From Roseisolibacter agri (GTDB lineage Bacteria; Gemmatimonadota; Gemmatimonadetes; Gemmatimonadales; Gemmatimonadaceae), in the NCBI RefSeq assembly GCF_030159095.1, contig NZ_BRXS01000004.1, positions 677,673 through 741,672 of the forward strand: DNA of 64,000 bases. Reading direction: 5' to 3'. The position numbers and the translations under genes were made by a program. The notes under the pieces were generated by a model, which ran no database searches, had not been told where the DNA came from, and saw nothing but the letters and a program-made list of their open reading frames with translations. This document shows positions 21,984 through 29,587 of this stretch, one piece after another (position 1 is the first letter of the stretch; every line of letters begins with the position of its first letter).

Positions 21984-22004
21984 CATGGGCGATAATTGCC
22001 CATG
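21984..22004. repeat. Perfect inverted repeat CATGGGC-N7-GCCCATG in a 393-nt gene-free stretch
   Basis: Two 7-bp arms flank an AT-rich loop GATAATT. The site sits between the lipoprotein gene (-, starting at 21867) and tRNA-Ser (+, from 22261), about 117 nt upstream of the lipoprotein start. It could be an operator or a small hairpin. Apart from this repeat and the tRNA promoter at 22221, the 21868-22260 interval holds no gene or structure that I can support. Confidence 0.5.
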
Positions 22005-22220
22005 GCCTGTGGGCTGGCGCGCGGCGCGCGCGCGGAAGCGGGCGCTCGATCATGCGCGTGCGCGCGACGGCGCGGACCTTCGAGCGCTGTCGCGCCGCGA
22101 CGGTGCTCGCGCCGGTGCGTCTCGCCCGCGCTCACGGGTGCCGGGCGCTCCGGGAAGTCAGGCGTCCCGCGGCCGGCAACGTGCGCTGGCGTACGCCTTC
22201 CTGGGGCACCGCTGGCCTCG

Positions 22221-22249
22221 TTGACACCGCCACCCGGGACGGCTAATTT
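22221..22249 (+). promoter_or_regulatory. Promoter of tRNA-Ser(CGA) (TTGACA-N17-TAATTT)
   Basis: Perfect -35 TTGACA at 22221-22226, 17-nt spacer, -10 TAATTT at 22244-22249. The predicted start is ~5 nt before the mature tRNA. It is the best promoter in the window. Confidence 0.82.
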
Positions 22250-22260
22250 CCACGGCTGCT

Positions 22261-22347
22261 GGACAGGTGGCCGAGTGGTTGAAGGCACCGGTCTCGAAAA
22301 CCGGCATACCGGCAACGGTATCGTGAGTTCGAATCTCACCCTGTCCG
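22261..22347 (+). tRNA. tRNA-Ser (anticodon CGA)
   Basis: 87 nt. Acceptor stem GGACAGG pairs with CCTGTCC at 22340-22346, with discriminator G. The anticodon arm is CCGGT-CTCGAAA-ACCGG, giving anticodon CGA. A long class II variable arm TACCG-GCAA-CGGTA is typical of serine, and the T arm is GTGAG-TTCGAAT-CTCAC. CCA is not encoded. Confidence 0.95.
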
Positions 22348-22350
22348 TCG

Positions 22351-22387
22351 CGGTGGGGGCTTGAGCGATCAAGCTCCCACCGTTTTC
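22351..22387 (+). terminator. Intrinsic terminator after tRNA-Ser(CGA)
   Basis: A 14-bp stem (22351-22364 with 22369-22382, one G-U pair) is capped by a GCGA tetraloop of the GNRA type and followed by TTTTCG. It separates the two serine tRNA genes transcriptionally. Confidence 0.8.
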
Positions 22388-22449
22388 GTCAGTGATCGAC
22401 AACGATCGACGCAGCTCCGCACGCCGCCGCGGCCCGGCCGCGGCTCCCC

Positions 22450-22537
22450 GGACAGGTGGCCGAGTGGTCGAAGGCGCACCGCTGGAAACGGTGTAGACGT
22501 CAAAAGCGTCTCGTGGGTTCGAATCCCACCCTGTCCG
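22450..22537 (+). tRNA. tRNA-Ser (anticodon GGA)
   Basis: 88 nt. The acceptor stem GGACAGG/CCTGTCC is identical to the upstream tRNA, with discriminator G. Anticodon arm CACCG-CTGGAAA-CGGTG gives anticodon GGA. Long variable arm AGACG-TCAAAAG-CGTCT, T arm GTGGG-TTCGAAT-CCCAC. CCA is not encoded. I see no convincing promoter of its own in the 62 nt after the preceding terminator. Confidence 0.95.
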
Positions 22538-22587
22538 TACGCACGAGCCCATGGCCGCCCGCCGCCCCGTCGCGTCGGGCGGCCGTG

Positions 22588-22593
22588 TATATT
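22588..22593 (+). promoter_or_regulatory. -10 hexamer TATATT directly before pyrR (possible leaderless start)
   Basis: TATATT ends 8 nt before the pyrR ATG, in an otherwise GC-rich stretch (GTGTATATTGG). Transcription would start at or within 1-2 nt of the ATG. There is no room for a Shine-Dalgarno sequence or a PyrR-binding attenuator leader. Confidence 0.55.
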
Positions 22594-22601
22594 GGCCGCT
22601 C

Positions 22602-23153
22602 ATGCCACCCAAACACACCGTCGTGCTCGACGCGCGCGCCATGGAGCGCACCGTCAAGCGCATGGCCGACGAGATCGTCGAGGCGAACGCGGGCACCGAG
22701 GGCCTCATCCTCGTCGGCATCCAGCGCCGCGGCGTGCAGCTGGCCGAGCGGCTGATGCGCGCCATCCGCGACGCCGAGAACGTGGACGTGCCGCGCGGGG
22801 CGCTCGACATCACGCTCTACCGCGACGACCTGCAGACCGTGGGACCGCGCCCCGTCGTCGGCCCCACGTCGCTTCCCGCGAACATCGACGGCAAGCGCGT
22901 CGTGATCGTCGACGACGTGCTGTACACGGGACGCACCGTGCGCGCCGCGCTCGACGAGCTGGCGGACTTCGGCCGCCCCGCGCGCATTCAGCTCGCGGTG
23001 CTGGTCGATCGCGGCGGACGCGAGCTGCCCATCCAGCCCGACATCGTCGGCAAGCGGCTGGAGGTGCCCGACGGCGGCCACGTCGACGTCTTCGTGACGG
23101 AGCTCGACGACCGCGACGCGGTGATCCTCGTGCCGGGCGCGGAGGACGCGTGA
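22602..23153 (+). CDS. pyrR: PyrR: pyrimidine operon regulator / uracil phosphoribosyltransferase
   Basis: 183 aa. Type I phosphoribosyltransferase fold with the PRPP-binding motif [14 protein letters not shown] at ~residues 100-113, plus [13 protein letters not shown] and the PyrR-typical [10 protein letters not shown]. An in-frame ATG at 22551 overlaps the preceding intergenic sequence and gives no homology, so ATG 22602 is preferred. In Bacillus, PyrR attenuates the pyr operon by binding leader RNA; here the mRNA seems to have no leader, so either regulation occurs elsewhere or the protein mainly acts as an enzyme. It overlaps pyrB by GTGA. Confidence 0.92.
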   Translation: MPPKHTVVLDARAMERTVKRMADEIVEANAGTEGLILVGIQRRGVQLAERLMRAIRDAENVDVPRGALDITLYRDDLQTVGPRPVVGPTSLPANIDGKRVVIVDDVLYTGRTVRAALDELADFGRPARIQLAVLVDRGGRELPIQPDIVGKRLEVPDGGHVDVFVTELDDRDAVILVPGAEDA

Positions 23154-24133
23154 CCGGCGCGACCCGGCTCGGCAAGGACCTGCTGGCGCTGGAGCCGCTG
23201 TCGCCCGAGCAGATCCGCCTGATCCTCGACACGGCCGAGCCGTTCCGCGAGATCAGCGAGCGGGCGATCAAGAAGGTGCCGACGCTGCGCGGGCAGACCG
23301 TCGTCAACCTGTTCTTCGAGGCGTCCACGCGCACGCGCATCTCGTTCGAGTTCGCCGAGAAGCGCATGAGCGCCGACACGGTGAGCATCGCGGCCAGCGG
23401 GTCGAGCGTGGCGAAGGGCGAGACGCTGGTCGACACGGCGCGCAACCTCGAGGCGATGCGCATCGACATGGTCGTCGTGCGCCACGGCTCGTCGGGAGCC
23501 GCGCAGTTCCTCGCCGAGCGCATCGAGTCGAACGTCATCAACGCCGGCGACGGGACGCACGAGCACCCAACGCAGGGGCTGCTCGACCTGCTGACGCTGC
23601 GCCACCGCTTCGGATCGCTCGAGGGGCGCCGCGTCTGCATCGTCGGCGACGTGCTGCACTCGCGCGTCGCGCGCTCGAACATCTGGGGCCTGAAGAAGCT
23701 CGGCGCGCAGGTGGGCGTGTGCGGCCCGCGCTCGCTGCTCCCCAATGCGATCGACGAGCTGGGCGTCGAGGTGTTCGACCGCGTCGAGGCGGCGATCGAG
23801 TGGGCCGAGGCGCTGAACGTGCTGCGGCTGCAGCTCGAGCGCATGCAGGCGGGGTACATCCCCAGCCTGCGCGAGTACAACCGCGTGTTCGGCGTCACGC
23901 GCGAGCGCCTCGAGCGCGCGCCGGGCGATATGCTCATCCTCCATCCGGGGCCCATGAACCGCGGCGTCGAGATCGACAGCGACGTCGCCGACGGGCCGCA
24001 CAGCGTGATCCTCGACCAGGTGACCAACGGCGTGGCCGTGCGCATGGCAGTCCTCTATCTCCTCGCCGGCGGTCGGCCGGAGCTGGCCGAAGCGGCGAAG
24101 TCCGCCGGCAAGGGCCGCGGAGGCGACGCGTGA
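23150..24133 (+). CDS. pyrB: Aspartate carbamoyltransferase catalytic subunit
   Basis: 327 aa, GTG start overlapping the pyrR stop by 4 nt. Carbamoyl-phosphate-binding motif [12 protein letters not shown] near residue 55, [14 protein letters not shown] near 140, and the aspartate-domain segment [12 protein letters not shown] near 265. It forms carbamoyl-aspartate from carbamoyl phosphate and aspartate, the first committed step of pyrimidine synthesis. No pyrI is present, consistent with the Bacillus-type enzyme. It overlaps pyrC by GTGA. Confidence 0.96.
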   Translation: MTGATRLGKDLLALEPLSPEQIRLILDTAEPFREISERAIKKVPTLRGQTVVNLFFEASTRTRISFEFAEKRMSADTVSIAASGSSVAKGETLVDTARNLEAMRIDMVVVRHGSSGAAQFLAERIESNVINAGDGTHEHPTQGLLDLLTLRHRFGSLEGRRVCIVGDVLHSRVARSNIWGLKKLGAQVGVCGPRSLLPNAIDELGVEVFDRVEAAIEWAEALNVLRLQLERMQAGYIPSLREYNRVFGVTRERLERAPGDMLILHPGPMNRGVEIDSDVADGPHSVILDQVTNGVAVRMAVLYLLAGGRPELAEAAKSAGKGRGGDA

Positions 24134-25449
24134 GCGCGCCCGACCGCCGTCCCATCCTCCTCGCGGGCGGGCGCGTGCTCGACCCGTCGCAGCAGCTCGA
24201 CCTCGCGGTCGGCGACGTGCTGCTCGTCGACGGGAAGATCCAGCACGCGGGCGAGCGCATCGCGCGCCCCGACGACGCCGAGATCGTCGACTGCGCGGGG
24301 CTCGTCGTGTCGCCGGGCTTCGTCGACGTGCACTGCCACCTGCGCGAGCCCGGGCGCGAGGACGTCGAGACGATCGCCACCGCCGCGCGCGCCGCGGTGG
24401 CGGGTGGCTTCACCGCCGTCTGCGCGATGCCGAACACCGACCCGGTGACCGACAACCAGGCGGCCGTCGGCTTCATCATCAGCCAGGCGAAGCGCGCCGC
24501 GGCGGCGCGCGTCTACCCGATCGGCGCGATCACGCTCGGTCAGAAGGGCGAGGCGCTGGCGGAGTTCGGCGAGATGGTGGGCGCCGGCGCGGTCGCGGTG
24601 AGCGACGACGGCAAGCCGGTCGTGAGCGCGCAGATGATGCGCACCGCGCTGGAATACGCGCGCACCTTCGGCATCCCCGTCGCGGACCACTGCGAGGATC
24701 CCACGCTGGCGCACGGCGGCGCGATGAACGAGGGCGCGATGTCGATGAAGCTCGGCCTCAAGGGCATCCCCGCCGAGGCCGAGGAGATCATGGCGATCCG
24801 CGACATCCTGCTCGCGCGGCGCACCGGTGGGCACGTGCACCTGTGCCACATGAGCACGAAGGGCTCGGTGGAGCTGATCCGCTGGGGGAAGGAGCGGAAC
24901 ATCAACGTGACGGCCGAGGTGTGCCCGCACCACCTCTCACTCACCGAGGACGCGGTCGACGGCTACGACACGAACGCGAAGATGAATCCGCCGCTGCGCA
25001 CGCCGGAGGACGTCGAGGCGCTGCAGCAGGCGGTGCGCGACGGCACGATCGACGTCGTCGCGACGGACCACGCGCCGCACCACTACGACGAGAAGGAGCG
25101 CGAGTTCGCCGATGCGCCGAACGGCATCGTCGGCCTCGAGACGGCGCTCGCGGTGCTGGTGACGTGGCTCGTCGAGCCGGGGATCCTCACGTACGCGCAG
25201 CTCGTCGACAAGATGGCGTGCGCTCCCGCGCGCATCTTCAACCTGCCGGGCGGCACGCTGCGCCGCGGCTCGGTGGCCGACGTGACGGTGTTCGATCCGA
25301 CGCGCGCGTGGACCGTCGATCCGAGGGGCTTCCACTCGAAGGGACGCAACTCGCCGTACGCGGGGCGCACGCTGCGCGGCCGCACGGTCTGCACGGTGGT
25401 CGACGGGCGCGTCGTGTACCGCGAGGCGGCGGAGGCGACGCGGGCGTGA
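24130..25449 (+). CDS. pyrC: Dihydroorotase (type I)
   Basis: 439 aa, GTG start in a GTGA overlap with pyrB. It catalyses ring closure of carbamoyl-aspartate to dihydroorotate. Metal ligands are visible in VHCHLREPG near residue 63, in DHCEDP and HLCHMS, and in the catalytic Asp segment VATDHAPHH near 310. Its length of ~440 aa and these motifs fit class I. It ends in a GTGA overlap with the aldolase gene. Confidence 0.96.
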   Translation: MSAPDRRPILLAGGRVLDPSQQLDLAVGDVLLVDGKIQHAGERIARPDDAEIVDCAGLVVSPGFVDVHCHLREPGREDVETIATAARAAVAGGFTAVCAMPNTDPVTDNQAAVGFIISQAKRAAAARVYPIGAITLGQKGEALAEFGEMVGAGAVAVSDDGKPVVSAQMMRTALEYARTFGIPVADHCEDPTLAHGGAMNEGAMSMKLGLKGIPAEAEEIMAIRDILLARRTGGHVHLCHMSTKGSVELIRWGKERNINVTAEVCPHHLSLTEDAVDGYDTNAKMNPPLRTPEDVEALQQAVRDGTIDVVATDHAPHHYDEKEREFADAPNGIVGLETALAVLVTWLVEPGILTYAQLVDKMACAPARIFNLPGGTLRRGSVADVTVFDPTRAWTVDPRGFHSKGRNSPYAGRTLRGRTVCTVVDGRVVYREAAEATRA

Positions 25450-26129
25450 CGGCCGAGCGCGCGGCGATGATGCGCGCGGCGATCGTGCGCGTCTGCCGCC
25501 GGCTGTGGGAGCGGGGCCTGATCGCGGGGCCGGACGGCAACGTCTCCGTCCGGCTCGGCCCCGACCGCCTGCTGGTGACGCCGTCGGGCGGCGCGAAGGT
25601 CGACATCGCCGAGGCCGACCTGCTCGAGGTGGACCTCGAGGGGCGCGTGATGGCGGGCGCGGGGCAGGCGAGCTCCGAGCTGGCGATGCACCTCGCGATC
25701 TACCGCGCGCGGCCCGACGTGGGCGCGGTGGTGCACGCCCATCCGCCGACGGCGACCGGCTTCGCGGTGGCGGGCGAGACGCTGCCCGACGGCGTGCTCC
25801 CCGAGCTGATCTGCCAGATGGGCGCCGTGGCGCTCGTGCCGTACTTCACGCCGGGGACCCCGGCGGCGGCGGCCGCCTTCGCGCCCTATCTTTCCGGCCA
25901 CAGCGCGTTCCTGCTGGCGAACCACGGCGCGACCACGGTCGGCGCGACGCTCGACGAGGCGCACCGGCGCATGGAGAGCCTCGAGCACGCGGCGCGCATA
26001 CTGCTCGCGGCACGACTGGTCGGGCGCGTGACGCCCCTCACGGACGAACAGCGCGCGGCGCTCCAGGCTCCGGCGGCACCCACGACAGCATTCACGGCAC
26101 CGCCGCTCGACGGCGGGGAGGCAGGATGA
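25446..26129 (+). CDS. Class II aldolase/adducin-family protein
   Basis: 227 aa, GTG start overlapping the pyrC stop. Fold landmarks: GPDGNVSVR, LLVTPSGG, the Glu in SSELAMH, the zinc-binding HAH in VVHAHPPTATGFA and the third His in LLANHGATTVG. Members include L-fuculose-phosphate aldolase, L-ribulose-phosphate epimerase and methylthioribulose-phosphate dehydratase. Closest by eye is the fuculose-phosphate aldolase type, but the substrate cannot be assigned. Tight coupling to pyrBC is unusual and may be only operon packing. It overlaps the next gene by ATGA. Confidence 0.85.
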   Translation: MTAERAAMMRAAIVRVCRRLWERGLIAGPDGNVSVRLGPDRLLVTPSGGAKVDIAEADLLEVDLEGRVMAGAGQASSELAMHLAIYRARPDVGAVVHAHPPTATGFAVAGETLPDGVLPELICQMGAVALVPYFTPGTPAAAAAFAPYLSGHSAFLLANHGATTVGATLDEAHRRMESLEHAARILLAARLVGRVTPLTDEQRAALQAPAAPTTAFTAPPLDGGEAG

Positions 26130-26977
26130 CGGACGGAACGACCCTCCCGCTGGACGAGATCCGCGGACTGGTGGCGGAGCGCACGCGCTTCGAGACGTGG
26201 CTCGGCACCCTGGAGGCGCGGCGGAGCGCGACGCCCGCGCACGTCTTCGAGCGCGTCTGGCAGGACTACGACGGCCGCCGCCAGAAGGCCGCCGAGGCGC
26301 TCCGCACGCACCTGCAGGCGCTGCAGGACGAGGAGACGCGCCTCGCGTCGCGACACGAGGAGGTGACGCGCACGCTGGGCGAGCGCCGCGACGCGATGGC
26401 CGAGGTCGAGCTGCGTGCCCTCGTGGGCGAGTTCGACGAGGACGAGGGCGCGCGCCGGCACCGCGAGGTGGAGGAGGCGATCGCGGAGCTGGAGCGCGAG
26501 GTGGAGGGCGTCGGGAGCGAGCTGGCCGACGTGCGCGGGCTGGTGACGCAGGTGCGCGGCCGCGAGGACGAGCCGGCCGTGGCGGCACCTGCCGAGCCGG
26601 TCCCGGTCGAGTCGCTCGCGCCGGCCGCCTCCGAGCCCGCGTCCGCCGGGACGCAGGGCACGCCGGCGATCACGGGCGTGGGGGTCGCGCCGTCCGACGG
26701 GCCGACGGGCCGCTTCGGCAGCGCCGACGCGCCGCGCTTCCCGACGCCGACCGACGGGCTGATGGTCGGCGAGAGCGCCGGCCGCGAGACGCCGACGACC
26801 GGCTTCGCCGCGCAGGGGCTGACGCAGGCCGCCCGCGGCGTGCCGACCGCGCGCCAGGACGACGCGGCCGTGGGCACCGCGACCCAGAAGACGCTCCGCT
26901 GCCAGGAGTGCGGCGCGATGAACTACCCGACCGAGTGGTACTGCGAGCGCTGTGGCGGCGAGCTGGCCGCCCTCTGA
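26126..26977 (+). CDS. Coiled-coil protein with C-terminal zinc ribbon, unknown function
   Basis: 283 aa. Residues ~1-145 are a charged helical coiled coil (for example LQALQDEETRLASRHEEV). Residues ~150-255 are a Pro/Ala/Gly-rich disordered linker. The last ~25 residues hold a zinc ribbon, CQEC...CERC, within LRCQECGAMNYPTEWYCERC. This layout resembles small adaptor proteins, but no family is recognised. It starts in an ATGA overlap with the aldolase gene, is the last gene of the pyr run, and is followed by a 21-bp terminator stem. Confidence 0.75.
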   Translation: MTDGTTLPLDEIRGLVAERTRFETWLGTLEARRSATPAHVFERVWQDYDGRRQKAAEALRTHLQALQDEETRLASRHEEVTRTLGERRDAMAEVELRALVGEFDEDEGARRHREVEEAIAELEREVEGVGSELADVRGLVTQVRGREDEPAVAAPAEPVPVESLAPAASEPASAGTQGTPAITGVGVAPSDGPTGRFGSADAPRFPTPTDGLMVGESAGRETPTTGFAAQGLTQAARGVPTARQDDAAVGTATQKTLRCQECGAMNYPTEWYCERCGGELAAL

Positions 26978-26998
26978 GGCGGCCGGCGCAGACCGGGA

Positions 26999-27044
26999 AA
27001 GCGACGCGGGGCCGGTCCATCACTGGACCGGCCCCGCGTCGCTT
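26999..27044. terminator. Perfect 21-bp bidirectional terminator
   Basis: The arms 26999-27019 and 27024-27044 are perfectly complementary over 21 bp around a TCAC loop. The left end is AA-rich and the right end TT, so it can act in both directions. It lies between the pyr operon (+) and rpsT (-). Confidence 0.85.
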
Positions 27045-27064
27045 CGCGCTGGACGCTCAGGCGC

Positions 27065-27307
27065 TCAGACCGCCGCCGCCTTGCGGGCGAGCTGGCTCTT
27101 GTGGCGCGCCGCCTTGTTCTTGTGGATCAGGCCCTTGCGGGCGGCGCGGTCCAGCAGGCTCACGGCGAGCGCGGTCGTGTCGGCCGGCGCGCCCTCGGCG
27201 CGGGCCTTCTTGAGCGCGGTCCGCAGCGCCGAGCGCTGCGCGCGGTTGCGCACAGCCGCAGCGCGCGACTTCCGCATGTTCTTCTTGGCGGAGGCGATGT
27301 TCGGCAC
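27065..27307 (-). CDS. rpsT: 30S ribosomal protein S20
   Basis: 80 aa, GTG start. The N-terminus MPNIASAKKNMRKS and the NKAARHKSQLARK C-terminal segment are diagnostic. It is a very basic helical protein that binds 16S rRNA in the small subunit. The non-ATG start is worth noting because rpsT is GTG- or TTG-started and autoregulated in some bacteria. A consensus promoter lies 58 nt upstream, and the shared terminator lies downstream. Confidence 0.97.
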   Translation of the reverse strand: MPNIASAKKNMRKSRAAAVRNRAQRSALRTALKKARAEGAPADTTALAVSLLDRAARKGLIHKNKAARHKSQLARKAAAV

Positions 27308-27364
27308 TTTGGAGAACTCTCAGGCAGATGACAGACGTGGCGCGCAGGTCGCGCGAAGCGTCGA

Positions 27365-27393
27365 AGGCTAGCCCACCCGGTATCCCATGTCAA
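27365..27393 (-). promoter_or_regulatory. rpsT promoter (TTGACA-N17-TAGCCT)
   Basis: On the minus strand, TTGACA (27393-27388), a 17-nt spacer, and TAGCCT (27370-27365). A start near 27358 gives a ~50-nt leader. It is back to back with the promoter at 27425. Confidence 0.75.
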
Positions 27394-27424
27394 GGCACGA
27401 CACGGGTTTGCACGGTGTGTCGCT

Positions 27425-27453
27425 TTGACTTGCCCTGGGGGCGCCACTAGGTT
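27425..27453 (+). promoter_or_regulatory. Promoter of the M50 protease-scpAB-rluB operon (TTGACT-N17-TAGGTT)
   Basis: TTGACT at 27425-27430, a 17-nt spacer, TAGGTT at 27448-27453. The start near 27460 leaves ~25 nt to the GTG at 27486. The two divergent -35 boxes are only 31 nt apart. Confidence 0.72.
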
Positions 27454-27485
27454 TCGCCGCGCTGCCGCCGCCGTCCGCGCCCCTC

Positions 27486-28253
27486 GTGTGCCCGGTCGTG
27501 CGCCTCCCGGCCGATCCCCGGCGCCGCCGACCGCGTCCAGGCGCGCCCGCGCCGTCCCTCCCGCTTCCGTTCTCGGTGGACCTGCGCACCCTCGTCCTCG
27601 TCGCACCCGTCCTGCTGTTCTCGATGGTCGCGCACGAGTACGCCCACGGCTACGCCGCCTACAAGCAGGGCGACCCGACCGCGTACCAGCTCGGGCGGCT
27701 GACGTGGAACCCGCTCAAGCACATCGACCCCTTCATGACCGTGATCCTCCCGGTCATGCTGGCAGTCATGGGCGGGCCGATCTTCGGCGGCGCGAAGCCG
27801 GTGCCGGTCCAGCCGCGCAACTACCGCGACTACAAGCGCGGCGACATCATCGTGTCGCTCGCCGGCGTGGCGACGAACTTCGTCCTCGCGTTCGTCTGCG
27901 CGCTCCTCATCGTCCTCCTCGGCTTGCTCGGGCGCGCGCTGCCCGACGCCACGTCGACGCTCGCGCTCCTGCAGGAGATGCTGCGGCACGGGATCTGGTT
28001 CAACCTGATGCTGACGTTCTTCAACCTGCTGCCGATCCCGCCGCTCGACGGCTCGCACGTCGCGAAGTACCTGCTGCCGCCCGCGTGGGCGATCCGCTAC
28101 GTGGAGTTCGGCCGCTTCGGGATGCTGATCCTGCTGCTCTTCCTCTCGATGGGGCAGGGCGCGCTGCGGGCCTGGCTCTCGCCGGCCGTCGCGATCAACC
28201 GCGCGGCGCTGCAGACGGTCGCGCCGTACGTCCTGCCGGTCAGCGGCCTGTGA
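27486..28253 (+). CDS. Site-2 protease family (M50) membrane metalloprotease
   Basis: 255 aa. Six or so membrane segments; zinc motif HEYAHG near residue 49 and the second-ligand segment NLLPIPPLDG near 180 are the M50 signatures. Intramembrane proteolysis is expected, but the substrate is unknown. The GTG at 27486 fits the promoter at 27425. A second in-frame GTG at 27576 would remove a Pro/Arg-rich N-terminus and give a more family-like start (VDLRTLVLVAPVLLFS), so the true start is uncertain. A rip protease next to scpA-scpB-rluB is a common bacterial arrangement. Confidence 0.87.
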   Translation: MCPVVRLPADPRRRRPRPGAPAPSLPLPFSVDLRTLVLVAPVLLFSMVAHEYAHGYAAYKQGDPTAYQLGRLTWNPLKHIDPFMTVILPVMLAVMGGPIFGGAKPVPVQPRNYRDYKRGDIIVSLAGVATNFVLAFVCALLIVLLGLLGRALPDATSTLALLQEMLRHGIWFNLMLTFFNLLPIPPLDGSHVAKYLLPPAWAIRYVEFGRFGMLILLLFLSMGQGALRAWLSPAVAINRAALQTVAPYVLPVSGL

Positions 28254-29020
28254 TCGCGCCCGCCACCACCCAGGGCGCGGCGCAGGACGCCGCGACGGCC
28301 GGCGCGCCGGCGACGTTCGTCGTCGAGCTGCCCGAGTTCTCCGGCCCGCTCGACCTCCTGCTGTCGCTGATCCGCGACGAGCGCCTGGACGTCTACGACA
28401 TCCCGATCGCGCGCGTCGCCGAGCAGTTCCTGGCGCGCATCCAGCACCTCGCGCTGGACGAGGCGGCCGACTACCTCGAGATGGCCGCGCGCCTGCTGCG
28501 CATCAAGGCGCAGCTGCTGCTGCCGCGCAGCGGCGACGAGGAGAGCTGGGAGGACCCGCGCGCGGAGCTCGTGCGCCGGCTGCTGGAGTACCAGCAGATC
28601 CGCGAGGTCGTCGAGCACCTGGACCGCCTGGGCGAGGAGCGCCGCGACCGCTTCGTGCGCGGGTCGTTCGCGCCGATGGCCGCGCTGCCGGCGGGCGTGC
28701 CGCCGCTCGCGCTGTCGCTGACCGAGCTGCTGTCGGCCGTCGACCGCGTGCTGCGCGTCGCCAAGGAGCCGACCGTGCACGACGTGGTGCAGCGCGCGCT
28801 GGACGTCGCGGGCGCGATCACGTCGGTGCGCGGCGCGCTGGCGCTCCGCGCGCGCACGCGCTGGACCGAGGTCGTGGGCGCCGACGCGGAGCCGTGGCAG
28901 ATCCTCAGCGTCCTGCTCGCCCTGCTGGAGATGGCGAAGCTCGGCGAGCTGCGCCTCGCCCAACCGAAACCGTTCGCGATCGTGGAGATCACGCGTGAGT
29001 CCGCTGGCGAAGCTGCTTGA
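28250..29020 (+). CDS. scpA: Segregation and condensation protein A
   Basis: 256 aa, GTG start overlapping the protease stop by 4 nt. The N-terminal kleisin SMC-binding region carries FSGPLDLLLSLIRDERLDVYDIPIA. The C-terminal winged-helix region (ILSVLLALLEMAKLGELRL) binds the other SMC head. It forms the condensin complex with Smc and ScpB that organises the chromosome. It overlaps scpB by 26 nt. Confidence 0.94.
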   Translation: MIAPATTQGAAQDAATAGAPATFVVELPEFSGPLDLLLSLIRDERLDVYDIPIARVAEQFLARIQHLALDEAADYLEMAARLLRIKAQLLLPRSGDEESWEDPRAELVRRLLEYQQIREVVEHLDRLGEERRDRFVRGSFAPMAALPAGVPPLALSLTELLSAVDRVLRVAKEPTVHDVVQRALDVAGAITSVRGALALRARTRWTEVVGADAEPWQILSVLLALLEMAKLGELRLAQPKPFAIVEITRESAGEAA

Positions 29021-29543
29021 AGCGGCGCTGTTCGCGAGCAGCCGTCCGGTGCCCCTGGACGAGCTGCGCGCCCTCGACGCCGAGGCGTCGCCCGAGGACG
29101 TGCAGGCGGCGCTCGACGGGCTGCGTGCGCACTACGACGACCCGGAGACCGGCCACTCGTTCGAGCTGGTCGAGCAGGGCGGCGGCTGGCAGCTGCTGAC
29201 GCGCGCCGAGTACAGCGAGGCGATCGAGCGCGCGCAGCTCGCGCAGCGTCCGCAGCGCCTCTCCGCGGCGTCGCTGGAGACGCTCGCGATCATCGCGTAC
29301 CGCCAGCCGATCGGCCGCGCCGAGGTCGAGGAGATCCGCGGCGTGTCGGTGGGCGGCGTGCTGAAGGCGCTGCTGGAGCGCGGCCTGATCGACATCGTCG
29401 GGCGCTCGGAGGGACTCGGCCGTCCGCTGCTGTACGGCACCACGTCCGCCTTCCTGGAGCAGTTCGCGCTGCGCCACCTGGAGGAGCTGCCGCGCGCCGA
29501 CGAGCTGGCGATCGCCCTGCGCGCCGATCCGCGGCCGCTGTAA
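28995..29543 (+). CDS. scpB: Segregation and condensation protein B
   Basis: 182 aa, GTG start inside the end of scpA. Two winged-helix domains; the second carries the hallmark LAIIAYRQPIGRAEVEEIRG followed by VSVGGVLKALLERGLI. A dimer of ScpB binds the ScpA linker in the Smc complex. The short C-terminal tail after FALRHLEELP is normal. Confidence 0.94.
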   Translation: MSPLAKLLEAALFASSRPVPLDELRALDAEASPEDVQAALDGLRAHYDDPETGHSFELVEQGGGWQLLTRAEYSEAIERAQLAQRPQRLSAASLETLAIIAYRQPIGRAEVEEIRGVSVGGVLKALLERGLIDIVGRSEGLGRPLLYGTTSAFLEQFALRHLEELPRADELAIALRADPRPL

Positions 29544-29587
29544 TTGCGCCCTGACCACGTTGTGACCACCCGAATGGAGACGCGCCC

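Noticed and set aside
22261-22537. tRNA-Ser pair as an integration site for a mobile element
   Set aside because: No integrase, no direct repeat of the tRNA 3' end and no foreign genes are found beside it. The shared acceptor sequence reflects tRNA identity.
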